From contig NZ_VMOA01000006.1 of assembly GCF_020662345.1 (NCBI RefSeq), positions 62,001-126,000 on the forward strand: DNA of 64,000 nt. Direction: 5' to 3'. The position numbers were made by a program, and so were the translations under genes. The notes under the pieces were generated by a model. The model was given only the letters and a program-made list of their open reading frames with translations, was not told the origin of the DNA and did no database searches. This DNA is from Methylobacterium sp. W2 (GTDB lineage: Bacteria; Pseudomonadota; Alphaproteobacteria; Rhizobiales; Beijerinckiaceae). How positions within the stretch are numbered: position 1 is the first letter of the stretch; each line of letters begins with the position of its first letter. Below are positions 40,235-52,070 of the stretch, one piece after another.

Positions 40235-41107
40235 TCACGGCCTCGGCAGGTTGATGATGGGCGGCGGCGGAGGCGCCTCGGGGGCTAGGGCGGCCAGCGT
40301 CGCCGGGCTCTTGGCATGGGCGACACGCGTTCTCGCGACCGCCTTCGATGAGGCTTTGAAGCGCGCGTCCTGACCTACGGCGGCGCGAGAGGCGGCAACG
40401 GCGCGATCCGGTTCCGCCAGAGCCGTCGAGGCGGGCTGGGTCCCCGTCACGTCCGGCAGCGCGGCGACCGGAGGAGTCGAGGGAATGCCCGCGGGGGCCG
40501 AATTCGCCACGACCTGAACCGGTGCTGTCTCGGGAATGGACGGGGTGGAGGCCGCGGCAAAGGCCAGGGCGGCCGGCGGTCGGGCCTGCTCTACGGCGCC
40601 GGGCTTGCGCTTCTCGTAGAAGGCGTTGCCGCCGGCCACGGCCACGTAATGCATGTTGTTGTAGTGGAACGTACGTCCGGCGGTGTGGAAGTACATGGCG
40701 CGACCTACCTTCGGGTGGCGCTGTCCGGCCAGGACCGCGTCGGCGGCGTCGGCGACCTTGGTCAGATCCTTCTCCGCCATGGGCTTGGTGAGCACGCCGG
40801 TGGCGAATTGCCGGGGCTGGCCGACCACGGCGCAGATGCCGCCATTCGGGAAAGCTGCGGCTTCGAGGCGGTTCATCACCACCGTGCCGACGGCGAGCAG
40901 GCCCTCGGAATCGCTGCGGTTCGATTCGAAATACATGGCGCGTCCGAGGCAGTCGCGCTCCTCGTCGCTCACCGCCATGGGTCTGGCCGCGAGGCCCGGG
41001 CCGCCGAGGGAGCCGGTCGTGGTAGGGGAATTACAGGCACCGAGGCCCATCGTCGTCATCAGCAGGACCCCGTAGAGTCCCGTCGTCGCCGATTGGGGAT
41101 ACCCCAT
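40235..41107 (-). CDS. SleB-type cell-wall hydrolase, exported
   Basis: 290 residues. The N-terminus GVLLMTTMGLGACNS has a lipobox-like LGAC, so it may be a lipoprotein. The hydrolase domain (about 45-170) has ERDCLGRAMYFESNRSDSEG and VVMNRLEAAAFP, then GRAMYFHTAGRTFHYNNMHY, the pattern of SleB/CwlJ peptidoglycan hydrolases; the AMYFES glutamate is the catalytic type. A long Ala/Pro-rich tail follows. In non-sporing bacteria these act in cell-wall remodelling. It converges on kup. Confidence 0.86.
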   Translation of the reverse strand: MGYPQSATTGLYGVLLMTTMGLGACNSPTTTGSLGGPGLAARPMAVSDEERDCLGRAMYFESNRSDSEGLLAVGTVVMNRLEAAAFPNGGICAVVGQPRQFATGVLTKPMAEKDLTKVADAADAVLAGQRHPKVGRAMYFHTAGRTFHYNNMHYVAVAGGNAFYEKRKPGAVEQARPPAALAFAAASTPSIPETAPVQVVANSAPAGIPSTPPVAALPDVTGTQPASTALAEPDRAVAASRAAVGQDARFKASSKAVARTRVAHAKSPATLAALAPEAPPPPPIINLPRP

Positions 41108-41267
41108 GCCGTCTCGCTCCCGTCCGTTTCCTGGACGGTCTAGCTCGGCGGGAAATGTGGTTTCTTTTCGGATACGGTTCGAGAGGCCCGATCATCTTCC
41201 CGATGCTGTGGCCGGAAGGGCACGCCCGGCTTTTCTCGCTCCGGGCAGGGCGAACCCGGTCCGCGCC

Positions 41268-42107
41268 TCAGAGCATCGGCAGGTGCGCGGGCTTGGGCCC
41301 GCGCGGACAGGCCTCGTCGAGGCGCTGCCATTGACGATCGGTGAGGGTTAGGTCGCCGGCGGCAGCGTTGTCGTTCACATGCGCGAGGCGCGCGGCCTTC
41401 GGGATCGTGAAGACCGAGGCGGATCGCGTCAGCGCTGCGAGCGCGATCTGCCGCTGCGTCGCCCCCGTTTCGGCGGCAATCTCACCGAGCACGCGCCCGC
41501 CGGCCGAGTCCGGCCCGGGAAAATCGTCATGGCCGAAGGGGCTGTAGGCGACGACCGCGACGCCGTGTGCTTCGCACCAGGGCAGGACGGCATGTTCGAT
41601 CGCCCGTTCCCCAAGGTGATAGAGCACCTGATTGCAAGCGATGCGGCCGTCTCCGGCCACGGCCAGGGCCTCCTCGAGGTCGGGAACGTCGAAATTGCTG
41701 ACTCCCCACGAGAGCAGCTTGCCCTGCCGCACCAGCCCTTCGAAAGCCCCGATGGTTTCCTCGAGCGGAGTCCCACCCCGCCAGTGCAGGAGATAGCTGT
41801 CGAGCCGGTCCGTCTTCAGACGCGCCAGCGAGCGCTCGCAGGCAGTGACGACGGATCGGGCCGAGGCATGATTCGGCAGCACCTTCGAGACGAGAAACAC
41901 CTCGTCGCGCCGCCCCGCGATCGCCTCGGCCACGACGAGTTCGGCCTCGCCATACATGTCGGCGGTGTCGATATGGCTCATCCCCAGATCAAGCCCGCGC
42001 CGCAGGGCAGCCACGGCGTCGGGCCGGTGGCCTTCGTCCAGGGACCACGTGCCCTGACCGATGACGGGGACGGGACGCCCGGTCGGCCCGAAGATCTTCT
42101 GTCGCAT
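41268..42107 (-). CDS. Aldo/keto reductase
   Basis: 279 residues. Catalytic tetrad pieces: Asp and Tyr in HIDTADMYGEAELV, Lys in FLVSKVLPNH, and His in DSYLLHWRGG. The barrel ends LTRSASVFTIPKAARL, the NADPH-binding strand. It reduces aldehydes or ketones; substrate not readable. ATG 42107 begins MRQKIFGPTGRPVPVIGQGT, the usual family N-terminus. It lies 71 bases downstream of the secA stop on the same strand, possibly with its own promoter. Confidence 0.93.
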   Translation of the reverse strand: MRQKIFGPTGRPVPVIGQGTWSLDEGHRPDAVAALRRGLDLGMSHIDTADMYGEAELVVAEAIAGRRDEVFLVSKVLPNHASARSVVTACERSLARLKTDRLDSYLLHWRGGTPLEETIGAFEGLVRQGKLLSWGVSNFDVPDLEEALAVAGDGRIACNQVLYHLGERAIEHAVLPWCEAHGVAVVAYSPFGHDDFPGPDSAGGRVLGEIAAETGATQRQIALAALTRSASVFTIPKAARLAHVNDNAAAGDLTLTDRQWQRLDEACPRGPKPAHLPML

Positions 42108-42178
42108 GCGATGCTCCGGTGGACGACCGACGGGCGGATGCACGGACCGGATCGAACAACCGGCCGTGCGTGTCCGGT

Positions 42179-45076
<2,898 letters not shown>

Positions 45077-45599
45077 CGTGAACCTGCGGTCGAGATATCT
45101 GAAGCGAGATATCGGAAGAGTGTGTTGGGCGGGCTTATAGAGGTAAATATTGCAGGGCGCATCCGAAAGGGCTGTGCCTTCGCGCGGACCCGCGACGATG
45201 ACCCGGTCGCCCCTCACGGGGGGAATCCGGGCGTTGCCTCCGCAGGGCAAGGTAAGCCTGCGCCCGTCCGGAAGAACGGGCGAATCGGCTGTCGCCAAAG
45301 GGCTGGGGCCGTCAGTCGATCTCGCAGGAACCCGCGCCGGAGCTCACAAGGCGATCCTGCACGCAGCGGACGCCCTCCGCCGCACCGTCCGGTATCACGG
45401 CCGCTTCATCGTGATCGGGGGGACTCTCATCAAACCGCGCTTGCGCTTGCCTTCGGGCCTTGCCGGCGCCACGTGTGGCCCACAGATCCTCGCGGCGTAC
45501 CGCCGCCTGTTCTGCTACCATTTGCCTGCTGCCATGCTTCCAAACCCGGCCGGACAGTGCCCCGAGGGCGTGGTACCATTTCCCGAGGAAACTCCATTC
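45077..45599. other. secA-ppiC divergent promoter region with a repeated GATATC element
   Basis: No gene. CGAGATATC occurs twice (45091-45099 and 45105-45113), 15 bases before the secA start on its leader side; because GATATC is itself palindromic, each copy is also a small dyad. The rest is ordinary GC-rich sequence; an upstream in-frame extension of ppiC lacks coding character. Confidence 0.4.
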
Positions 45600-46499
45600 A
45601 TGACGACGCCCCACCTTCTTCGGCGCACCGGCGCCGTGGCGCTGGCTTTTACTCTCCCCCTGGTCTCGGTCGCGCTGCCGATGCAGGCCCTGGCGCAGAC
45701 GCCGCCGGCTGCCGCCCCCGCCGCGCCTCCTGTTGCGCCCGAGACGGTGGTGGCCAAGGTGAACGGCTCGCCGGTCACCGCGGGCGACCTCGCCATCGCC
45801 GCCGAGGATCCGGCGCTCTCCCTGCCCGGCGTCGACGAGGCCCAGAAGAAGAATCTGCTCATCGACTACATGGTCGACCTCAAGGTCGGCGCGCAGGCGG
45901 CCGAGGCGGCCAAGGTCGGTGACTCGCCCGAGTTCCAGCGCAAGCTTGCCTACTTCAAGAGCAAGCTTCTCCTCGACGAGTACCTCGAGCGGGAGGCCAA
46001 GAAGGCAGTGACCCCGGAGGCCGCCAAAGCCCTCTACGACCAGACCCTCACCACGATGAAGCCGGAGGAGGAGGCCCATGCCCGCCACATCCTCGTGGAC
46101 AACGAGGAGGAGGCCAAGAAGATCTCGGCCCGGATCAAGGGCGGCGAAGACTTCTCGAAGATCGCAGCGGAACTCTCCAAGGATCCCGGCTCCAAAGCCG
46201 AGGGCGGCGATCTCGGCTGGTTCACCAAGGAGCGCATGGTCGCCCCCTTCGCGGAGGCCGCCTTCAAGCTCCCGGTCGGCCAGGTCTCCGACCCAATCAA
46301 GACGCAGTTCGGCTGGCACGTGATCAAGGTGGAGGAGCGGCGCACCAAGCCGGTGCCGACCTTCGCCGAAATGAAGGATCAGGTGGACCAGTACCTCACC
46401 CGCAAGTCGCAGCAGGACCTGATCTTGAAGCTGCGTGAGAGCGCCAAGATCGAACGCACCGATGCGGGCACGCCCGCCGTGGCGCCCAAGGCTCCCTGA
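45600..46499 (+). CDS. ppiC: Periplasmic parvulin-type peptidyl-prolyl isomerase
   Basis: 299 residues. Signal peptide FTLPLVSVALPMQALAQ, then an Ala/Pro linker, an N-terminal chaperone part (VAKVNGSPVTAGDLAIAAED) and the parvulin domain from about 160: EEAHARHILVDNEEEAKKIS, FSKIAAELSKDPGSKAEGG, DLGWFTKERMVAPFAEAAF and TQFGWHVIKVEERR. It helps exported proteins fold. The secA neighbour on the other side makes biological sense. A strong terminator follows. Confidence 0.95.
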   Translation: MTTPHLLRRTGAVALAFTLPLVSVALPMQALAQTPPAAAPAAPPVAPETVVAKVNGSPVTAGDLAIAAEDPALSLPGVDEAQKKNLLIDYMVDLKVGAQAAEAAKVGDSPEFQRKLAYFKSKLLLDEYLEREAKKAVTPEAAKALYDQTLTTMKPEEEAHARHILVDNEEEAKKISARIKGGEDFSKIAAELSKDPGSKAEGGDLGWFTKERMVAPFAEAAFKLPVGQVSDPIKTQFGWHVIKVEERRTKPVPTFAEMKDQVDQYLTRKSQQDLILKLRESAKIERTDAGTPAVAPKAP

Positions 46500-46537
46500 A
46501 GCTCGGTCCCTGAAGGCAGACGGTTTTCGAAAACGAA

Positions 46538-46569
46538 GAAGGCCTGCCCCGTCGCCGGGGCAGGCCTTC
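46538..46569. terminator. Strong hairpin terminator between ppiC and phaB
   Basis: GAAGGCCTGCCCCG (46538-46551) and CGGGGCAGGCCTTC (46556-46569) form an exact 14-base stem with a TCGC tetraloop between convergent genes. A short GTCTT follows on the plus side and AAAACGAA precedes it, so it can work in both directions. Confidence 0.85.
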
Positions 46570-46594
46570 GTCTTGTCGATGCCGCGGGAAAGCG

Positions 46595-47323
46595 TCAGGC
46601 GATGTACTGGGCGCCGTTGATCGTCAGGGTCGATCCGGTGATGAAGCCCGAATCTTCCGCCGCGAGGTATTCCACAGCGCGGGCGATCTCGGCGGCCTCG
46701 CCGAGGCGGCCCACGGGAATCGTCGAGATGATCTTGTTGCGGATGTCCTCCGGCACCGCCATCACCATGTCGGTGGCGATGTAGCCCGGCGCGATCACGT
46801 TGACGGTGATGCCCTTCGAGGCGCTCTCCTGGGCCAGCGCCTTGGCGAAGCCGATCACGCCGGCCTTGGCGGCCGAGTAATTGGTCTGGCCGGCCTGGCC
46901 CTTCTGGCCGTTGATCGACGAGATCAGGATGATGCGGCCGAAGTTGCGGGCGCGCATGCCCTCGATCACCGGACGGGTGACCGTGAACATCGAGTCGAGG
47001 TTGGTCTTGATGACCGCCTGCCATTTCTCGAAGGTCATCTTGTGGAACGCGCCGTCGCGGGTGATGCCGGCATTGTTCACTAGGATGTCGATGGGACCGA
47101 GCTCGGCCTCGACGGCCTTGATGCCGGCCTCGCAGGCGGCAAAATCGCCGACGTCGAACTTGAAGACGGGAATGCCGGTCTCGGCCTTGAAGGCGTTGGC
47201 CGCCTCGTCGTTTCCGCCGTAATTGGCGGCCACCTTGTAGCCCTTGGCCTTGAGCCCCGTCGAGATCGCGGCACCGATGCCGCGCGTTCCACCCGTGACG
47301 AGGGCAATGCGTTCCTGAGCCAT
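46595..47323 (-). CDS. phaB: Acetoacetyl-CoA reductase (PHB synthesis)
   Basis: 242 residues. SDR fold with TGGTRGIG at 10-17, NNAG at 83-86, Ser135/136 in LISSING and catalytic Tyr149/Lys153 in NYSAAKAG. The GITRDGAFHKM segment and the C-terminal TLTINGAQYIA are typical of PhaB, which reduces acetoacetyl-CoA to (R)-3-hydroxybutyryl-CoA with NADPH. In the PHB cluster, downstream of phaA on the same strand with a 224-base AT-richer gap that should carry its own promoter. Confidence 0.96.
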   Translation of the reverse strand: MAQERIALVTGGTRGIGAAISTGLKAKGYKVAANYGGNDEAANAFKAETGIPVFKFDVGDFAACEAGIKAVEAELGPIDILVNNAGITRDGAFHKMTFEKWQAVIKTNLDSMFTVTRPVIEGMRARNFGRIILISSINGQKGQAGQTNYSAAKAGVIGFAKALAQESASKGITVNVIAPGYIATDMVMAVPEDIRNKIISTIPVGRLGEAAEIARAVEYLAAEDSGFITGSTLTINGAQYIA

Positions 47324-47547
47324 GGCTTCCTCCGATTTTCTTTGATGTTCGATGGCGTGCGTAATGCAATTTCTTGCAGATTTTCGGCGCGGGCGGGCTT
47401 AGCCCAATCGGCTCCGCCCGCCCATGCCATTTAAATTTGCTGCGTTCTCAAGAATTCTCCAAGACAATGTCCCCAATGTTTGCGGGCATCCTCGCGGATC
47501 TGTCACGAACGCAGAGATTATACTGTATTCAATCGAGCTCGGTCGGG

Positions 47548-48729
47548 TCAGACGCGCTCGATGCACATGGCGACGCCCATGCCACCGCCGATGCAGAGGG
47601 TGGCGAGGCCCTTCTTGGCGTCGCGACGCTTGAGCTCGTGCAGCAGGGTGACGAGGACGCGGGCACCGGACGCGCCGATCGGGTGGCCGATGGCGATGGC
47701 GCCGCCATTGACGTTCACCTTGTCGGTGTCCCAGCCCATGTCCTTGTTCACGGCCAGCGCCTGGGCGGCGAAGGCCTCATTGGCCTCGATCAGGTCGAGG
47801 TCGGACGGCTTCCAGCCGGCCTTGTCGAGGGCCTTGCGCGAGGCCGGGATCGGGCCGGTGCCCATGACCTTGGGGTCGACGCCGGCGGTGGCCCAGGACA
47901 CGATCCGGGCGAGCGGGGTGATGCCGCGACGCTCGGCCTCGGAGGCCGACATCAGCACGATGGCCGCCGCGCCGTCGTTGAGGCCGGATGCGTTGGCGGC
48001 CGTCACCGTGCCGTCCTTCGAAAAGGCGGGCTTGAGCTTGGCCATGGCCTCGATGGTGGCGCCGTCACGGATGTACTCGTCGGTGTCGACGATGGTGTCA
48101 CCCTTGCGGCCCGGGACGGTCACGGCGACGATCTCGTCCTTGAAGCGGCCTTCCTTGCGGGCGGCCTCGGCCTTATTCTGCGACTTCGTCGCGAACTCGT
48201 CCTGCTGCTCGCGGGTCAGCTGGAACGCCTGGGCCACGTTCTCGGCGGTGTTGCCCATGTGGTAGCCGTTGAAGGCGTCCCACAGGCCGTCCTTGATCAT
48301 GGTGTCGACGAGCTTCACGTCGCCCATCTTCTGGCCGCCGCGCAGGTACTGCGCATGGGGGGAGAGCGACATCGATTCCTGGCCGCCGGCCACGATGACC
48401 GTGGCGTCGCCGTTGGCGATCTGCTGCATGCCGAGGGCGACCGTGCGCAGGCCCGAGCCGCAGACCTGGTTGACGCCCCAGGCCGTGGCCTTCTCCGGGA
48501 TGCCGGCCTTGATGGCGGCTTGGCGGGCCGGGTTCTGGCCGGCGCCGGCGGTGAGGACCTGGCCGAAGATCACCTCGTCCACGTCGTCGGGGGACACGCC
48601 GGCGCGCTCCAGGGCGGCCTTGATCGCGACGGCGCCGAGCTCATGGGCCGGCACGGTGTTGAAGGCACCTCCGAACGATCCCACGGCGGTGCGCGCCGCT
48701 CCGACGATGACGATGTCTTCCGCTGCCAT
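47548..48729 (-). CDS. phaA: Acetyl-CoA acetyltransferase (beta-ketothiolase)
   Basis: 393 residues. Active-site Cys90 in NQVCGSG, His349 in [10 protein letters not shown] and Cys379 in CIGGGMG form the thiolase triad. It condenses two acetyl-CoA to acetoacetyl-CoA, the first step of PHB synthesis; in the ethylmalonyl-CoA pathway of methylotrophs it has the same use. ATG 48729 has GAGGAGA upstream. It lies just before phaB and divergent from phaR. Confidence 0.97.
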   Translation of the reverse strand: MAAEDIVIVGAARTAVGSFGGAFNTVPAHELGAVAIKAALERAGVSPDDVDEVIFGQVLTAGAGQNPARQAAIKAGIPEKATAWGVNQVCGSGLRTVALGMQQIANGDATVIVAGGQESMSLSPHAQYLRGGQKMGDVKLVDTMIKDGLWDAFNGYHMGNTAENVAQAFQLTREQQDEFATKSQNKAEAARKEGRFKDEIVAVTVPGRKGDTIVDTDEYIRDGATIEAMAKLKPAFSKDGTVTAANASGLNDGAAAIVLMSASEAERRGITPLARIVSWATAGVDPKVMGTGPIPASRKALDKAGWKPSDLDLIEANEAFAAQALAVNKDMGWDTDKVNVNGGAIAIGHPIGASGARVLVTLLHELKRRDAKKGLATLCIGGGMGVAMCIERV

Positions 48730-49055
48730 TGACGTTCTCCTCTGGGTAGCCCGCGCGACGTTGAAGCCCTCCGATGGGCATGCGCACTTAAGGCCAACTG
48801 AAGCGATGAAAGCGCTGGGCAGAGTGAAGTCAAGCGCGTGCGGAAGGTCGGCGAGTGACCGGCCGGCGTTTGTCACCGGAGGCGCCGCACGGCGTGTGGC
48901 ACTATTCTGCGGGGATCGGGGTCAGATTGCTGTTTTCGTCAGCGGGCGAAAGCCTTAAGGTCCGCTCACGCGCGGATACGAATGATACCCGGACGGCGCA
49001 TCGGGCCTCGAAGGGATTGGGCGCTGGAATGAACGTGTCGGGAAAGGCCACGAGG

Positions 49056-49670
49056 ATGGCGGATAACGGTAAGTCTCAGCAGACCGTCATCAAGAAGTAT
49101 GCGAACCGGCGACTGTACCATACCGGAACCTCGACCTACGTCACGCTCGAGGACCTCTCGACGATGGTCCAGAACGGCGAGGATTTCCTCGTGTACGACG
49201 CCCGCTCGGGCGACGACATCACCCGCTCCGTGCTCACGCAGATCATCTTCGAGCAGGAGAACAAGGCCGGCGAGGACAATCTGCTGCCGGTGGCCTTCCT
49301 GCGCCAGCTTATCCGCTTCTACGGCGACAGCATGCGGACGATGGTGCCGAGCTTCCTAGAATTCTCCATGGCCAATTTCGCCCGCGACCAGGACGGCCTG
49401 CGCGAGAAGATGAATCAGAGCTTCGCCCCCAAGGTGTTTCAGAGCGCCATGGAGGAACAGGTGCGGGCCAATATGAGCTTCTTCGGCGATGCCATGAAGA
49501 TGTTCACCACCTTCGGCACCGGGCCACTCTCCGGCATGAAGTCCTCCGCGTCCGCGCCGACGCCGTCCCAGCCCGCGACCGCGGTGGCCGCGCCCGACAG
49601 CGACCTCGACGAGTTGAAGCGGCAGATGGCGGAGATGCGCAACCGCCTCGAAGACCTCGCCAAGAAGTAG
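49056..49670 (+). CDS. phaR: PHB synthesis regulator PhaR
   Basis: 204 residues. The N-terminal DNA- and polymer-binding domain reads VIKKYANRRLYHTGTSTYVT and LEDLSTMVQNGEDFLVYDA, the PHB/PHA accumulation regulator signature. The C-terminal third is helical (ELKRQMAEMRNRLEDLAKK) after a low-complexity linker. PhaR represses phasin and other pha genes until it is titrated by polymer. ATG 49056 has GGAAAGG upstream; ATG 49029 is an alternative. The 326-base gap from phaA holds both promoters; no CTGC-N3/4-GCAG site was found there. Confidence 0.95.
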   Translation: MADNGKSQQTVIKKYANRRLYHTGTSTYVTLEDLSTMVQNGEDFLVYDARSGDDITRSVLTQIIFEQENKAGEDNLLPVAFLRQLIRFYGDSMRTMVPSFLEFSMANFARDQDGLREKMNQSFAPKVFQSAMEEQVRANMSFFGDAMKMFTTFGTGPLSGMKSSASAPTPSQPATAVAAPDSDLDELKRQMAEMRNRLEDLAKK

Positions 49671-49784
49671 GCCGGCGGCCTCGGCGGCCGGTTCCCCGAT
49701 TGCGTCCTGAGAGAGTGCTAACGAACTGTTAAAGTCGGCTCACCCATTGCGCTTTTCTGCCCATTGCAGGCGGAAAGGCAGCGT

Positions 49785-50060
49785 GTGGCACAAACTGGCA
49801 CAGGAAAGTGTACCAAAACGGGACATTTCGTCCCCGAGGGGGACCGCGACACGGCGCGGACGCTCGTGGTCATCGACGGCGGTGAGGCGGTGGCCCGCAA
49901 GGCGAATGCTGCCTGTGGCAGGCCGAACGCCGAGTTCCTGACTCAGCTTCTCGTCAGTTGCGAGCCGACCATGCGCGCCTCCCGCGCCGAGCGCATGCGC
50001 TCGGCCACGGCGCGCTACGCCGAGACGACACAGATCGGGACGGGCAGACGCCGTGCCTGA
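49785..50060 (+). CDS. Conserved-type small rhizobial protein
   Basis: 91 residues from GTG 49785 (GGAAAGG upstream; TTG 49764 is an alternative). The second half reads CGRPNAEFLTQLLVSCEPTM and then RASRAERMRSATARYAET, similar in layout to short rhizobial proteins with the pattern A-x-F-L-x-Q-L-x-A ... R-x-R-R-x-x-x-x-x-A-x-x-x-Y. Function unknown. CTGC-N5-GCAG sits just upstream (49757-49769), a weaker relative of the PhaR site. The gene lies downstream of phaR on the same strand. Confidence 0.6.
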   Translation: MAQTGTGKCTKTGHFVPEGDRDTARTLVVIDGGEAVARKANAACGRPNAEFLTQLLVSCEPTMRASRAERMRSATARYAETTQIGTGRRRA

Positions 50061-50084
50061 TTCGTCAGGGCGCAGAATGCAAAA

Positions 50085-50102
50085 AACCGCCCGGAGGCGG
50101 TT
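50085..50102 (-). terminator. Intrinsic terminator of rpmF
   Basis: On the minus strand AACCGCC, a TCCG loop and GGCGGTT form a short stem directly followed by TTTT, the classic intrinsic form. It lies 54 bases after the rpmF stop. Confidence 0.85.
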
Positions 50103-50110
50103 CTCGCAGA

Positions 50111-50148
50111 CATCGTCTCGTCCCGGTCCCTGGCGGGACGAGACGATG
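50111..50148. terminator. 15-base perfect stem before the rpmF terminator
   Basis: CATCGTCTCGTCCCG (50111-50125) and CGGGACGAGACGATG (50134-50148) pair exactly around an eight-base loop, seven bases past the rpmF stop. It may protect the rpmF 3' end or act with the intrinsic terminator. Confidence 0.6.
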
Positions 50149-50155
50149 CGACAGG

Positions 50156-50344
50156 TCAGGCTTCGGCCGACTTCACCTTGAGAACCTGACGACCGCGATA
50201 CATGCCGGTCTTCAGATCGATGTGGTGGGGACGACGCAGCTCGCCCGAATCCTTGTCGGCGACATAGGTCGGGGCCTTGAGGGCGTCGGCGGACCGGCGC
50301 ATGCCGCGCCGCGAGGGGGAGGTCTTTCGCTTCGGAACGGCCAT
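50156..50344 (-). CDS. rpmF: 50S ribosomal protein L32
   Basis: 62 residues. [20 protein letters not shown] is the universal L32 start, followed by [20 protein letters not shown]. It lacks the four-cysteine zinc knuckle found in some L32 proteins. Part of the large ribosomal subunit. Monocistronic, closed by a strong terminator. Confidence 0.98.
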   Translation of the reverse strand: MAVPKRKTSPSRRGMRRSADALKAPTYVADKDSGELRRPHHIDLKTGMYRGRQVLKVKSAEA

Positions 50345-50654
50345 GGGGTAGTCCTGCTACGACAAAAAGGGTGCACGGGCGCCGCCCCGCGAGGGAAGAG
50401 GCCGCCTCGGCACCGTGTTCAAACGGAGATTCGATGGCGGCTGTATAGCGGCACATCGACCGTCTGGCTAGAGCCGCCCGGGGCCGGACTTCCAAAAAGG
50501 ACGGATCGATCCGCGAAGGGGGGGCGGCCGCGGTTCGCGGCGGGGCTCGCGAGGCCGTGAAGCCTCGTTAAGCGCCGGTTCAACCGTCGTGTCCTACCTG
50601 CGAATACGGAGACGCCTCAACGAAGATTGCGCCGCCGCATCTCGGGAGATTGCC

Positions 50655-51050
50655 ATGACTTCATCTCGCATGACCACATCTCTGCTCCGCACCCTGGCCG
50701 TGCTGAGCTGCCTCGCGGCGGCTCCTGTCCTCGCCCAGGCGCCGAGCCCCTCGACCTCCACTCCTCCCGCCGTCGCACCGAAGGCGCCCACGGTTCCGGC
50801 CGCCCCGGCCAAGCCGACGGCGGACAAGCCCGCCGCTCCCGTCGCGCCTGCGGCCAAGACCGATCTCATCGACCTGAACAGCGCCTCGGCTGCCGAACTC
50901 GAAGCTCTGCCCGGCATCGGTGCGGCGCGCTCGGCTGCGATCGTCAAGGGCCGCCCTTATCACAGCAAGGACCAGCTCGTGTCCAAGAAGATCCTCACCC
51001 AGGGCGTCTATGACGGGATCAAAGACAAAGTCATCGCGAAGCAGAAGTAG
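50655..51050 (+). CDS. Exported helix-hairpin-helix (ComEA-like) protein
   Basis: 131 residues. Signal peptide SLLRTLAVLSCLAAAPVLAQ, a Pro/Ala-rich linker, then one helix-hairpin-helix unit IDLNSASAAELEALPGIGAA and RSAAIVKGRPYHSKDQLVSK, matching ComEA-type DNA-binding domains. A periplasmic DNA-binding role, for example in DNA uptake, is possible but unproven. The preceding gap (50345-50654) holds no gene. Confidence 0.85.
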   Translation: MTSSRMTTSLLRTLAVLSCLAAAPVLAQAPSPSTSTPPAVAPKAPTVPAAPAKPTADKPAAPVAPAAKTDLIDLNSASAAELEALPGIGAARSAAIVKGRPYHSKDQLVSKKILTQGVYDGIKDKVIAKQK

Positions 51051-51158
51051 CTCTTCCGCTCTGGCAGCCCGGCGCCGGTCCGGTGCCGGGTTGTTCGCCG
51101 GGGGGCACGGTGTTACGCGGCCCGAGACCTTGGTTTCCCGCCAGAAGACATAAGCCCG

Positions 51159-51785
51159 ATGCCTCCCCAGCCCATGATCCGCGTCCACCGCGGTGATCTC
51201 CCGGCCGATTACGTGCCGGGCGCCGCCATCGCCATCGACACCGAGACGCTGGGTCTCAATCCGCATCGGGACCGGCTCTGCGTCGTCCAGATCTCGCGCG
51301 GCGACGGCAGTGCCGACGTGGTGCAGATCCTGCCCGGTTCCGCCCCGCCCGAAATGCTCAAGCGCGTTCTGGCCGATCCGGCGGTGACGAAGATCTTCCA
51401 CTTCGCCCGGTTCGACCTCGCCGTGCTGTTCAAGGCCCTCGGCGTGATGCCGGGGCCGGTCTACTGCACCAAGGTCGCCTCCAAGCTCGCCCGTACCTAT
51501 ACCGACCGGCATGGCCTCAAGGACGTGGTCCGCGAACTCGTGGGCGTCGACCTGTCGAAGCAGCAGCAATCCTCGGATTGGGGCGCCGAGTCCCTGAGCC
51601 AGGCGCAGGTGGAGTATGCAGCCTCCGACGTGCTGCATCTGCATGCGGCGCGCGCCCGCCTCGACGCGATGCTCGCCCGCGAAGGGCGGACCGATCTCGC
51701 GCAGCGCTGCTTTGACTTCCTGCCGACCCGCTCCCTCCTCGATCTTGAAGGCTGGGCCGAGACCGACATCTTCGCCCATACCTGA
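51159..51785 (+). CDS. RNase D-like 3'-5' exonuclease
   Basis: 208 residues. DEDD-type exonuclease: Asp and Glu in AIAIDTETLGLN, Asp in FHFARFDLAVL, a second Asp in YAASDVLHLHAARARLD. It lacks the HRDC domains of full RNase D, so it is the short alphaproteobacterial form that trims RNA 3' ends. Start ATG 51159 or 51174. Stand-alone; the 285-base gap before lptC holds no gene. Confidence 0.93.
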   Translation: MPPQPMIRVHRGDLPADYVPGAAIAIDTETLGLNPHRDRLCVVQISRGDGSADVVQILPGSAPPEMLKRVLADPAVTKIFHFARFDLAVLFKALGVMPGPVYCTKVASKLARTYTDRHGLKDVVRELVGVDLSKQQQSSDWGAESLSQAQVEYAASDVLHLHAARARLDAMLAREGRTDLAQRCFDFLPTRSLLDLEGWAETDIFAHT

Positions 51786-52070
51786 TCGGGCACGGTCATC
51801 GAGGCCTCTATGCAGGTCGTTGCGACGGTGCGGCGGCGCACATAGACGGTGCCGCGGCGATCCCGCACGGTTGATGATTCCTCAATGCTCCGCTCATAAG
51901 GTTCCGGCACGGCCACAACTTCGCCATCGGCCGCGCGCATCCGGCGCTGAACCATGGGGGAAGCTGGCTCCCACGGCTCAACACACGATGGGCGAAACGT
52001 GGCATGTTGCGGGGCGCAACCTGCCGGTGTTCCATCGGATCGGTCAGGCGGAGCGGCTCGGATCAACACC

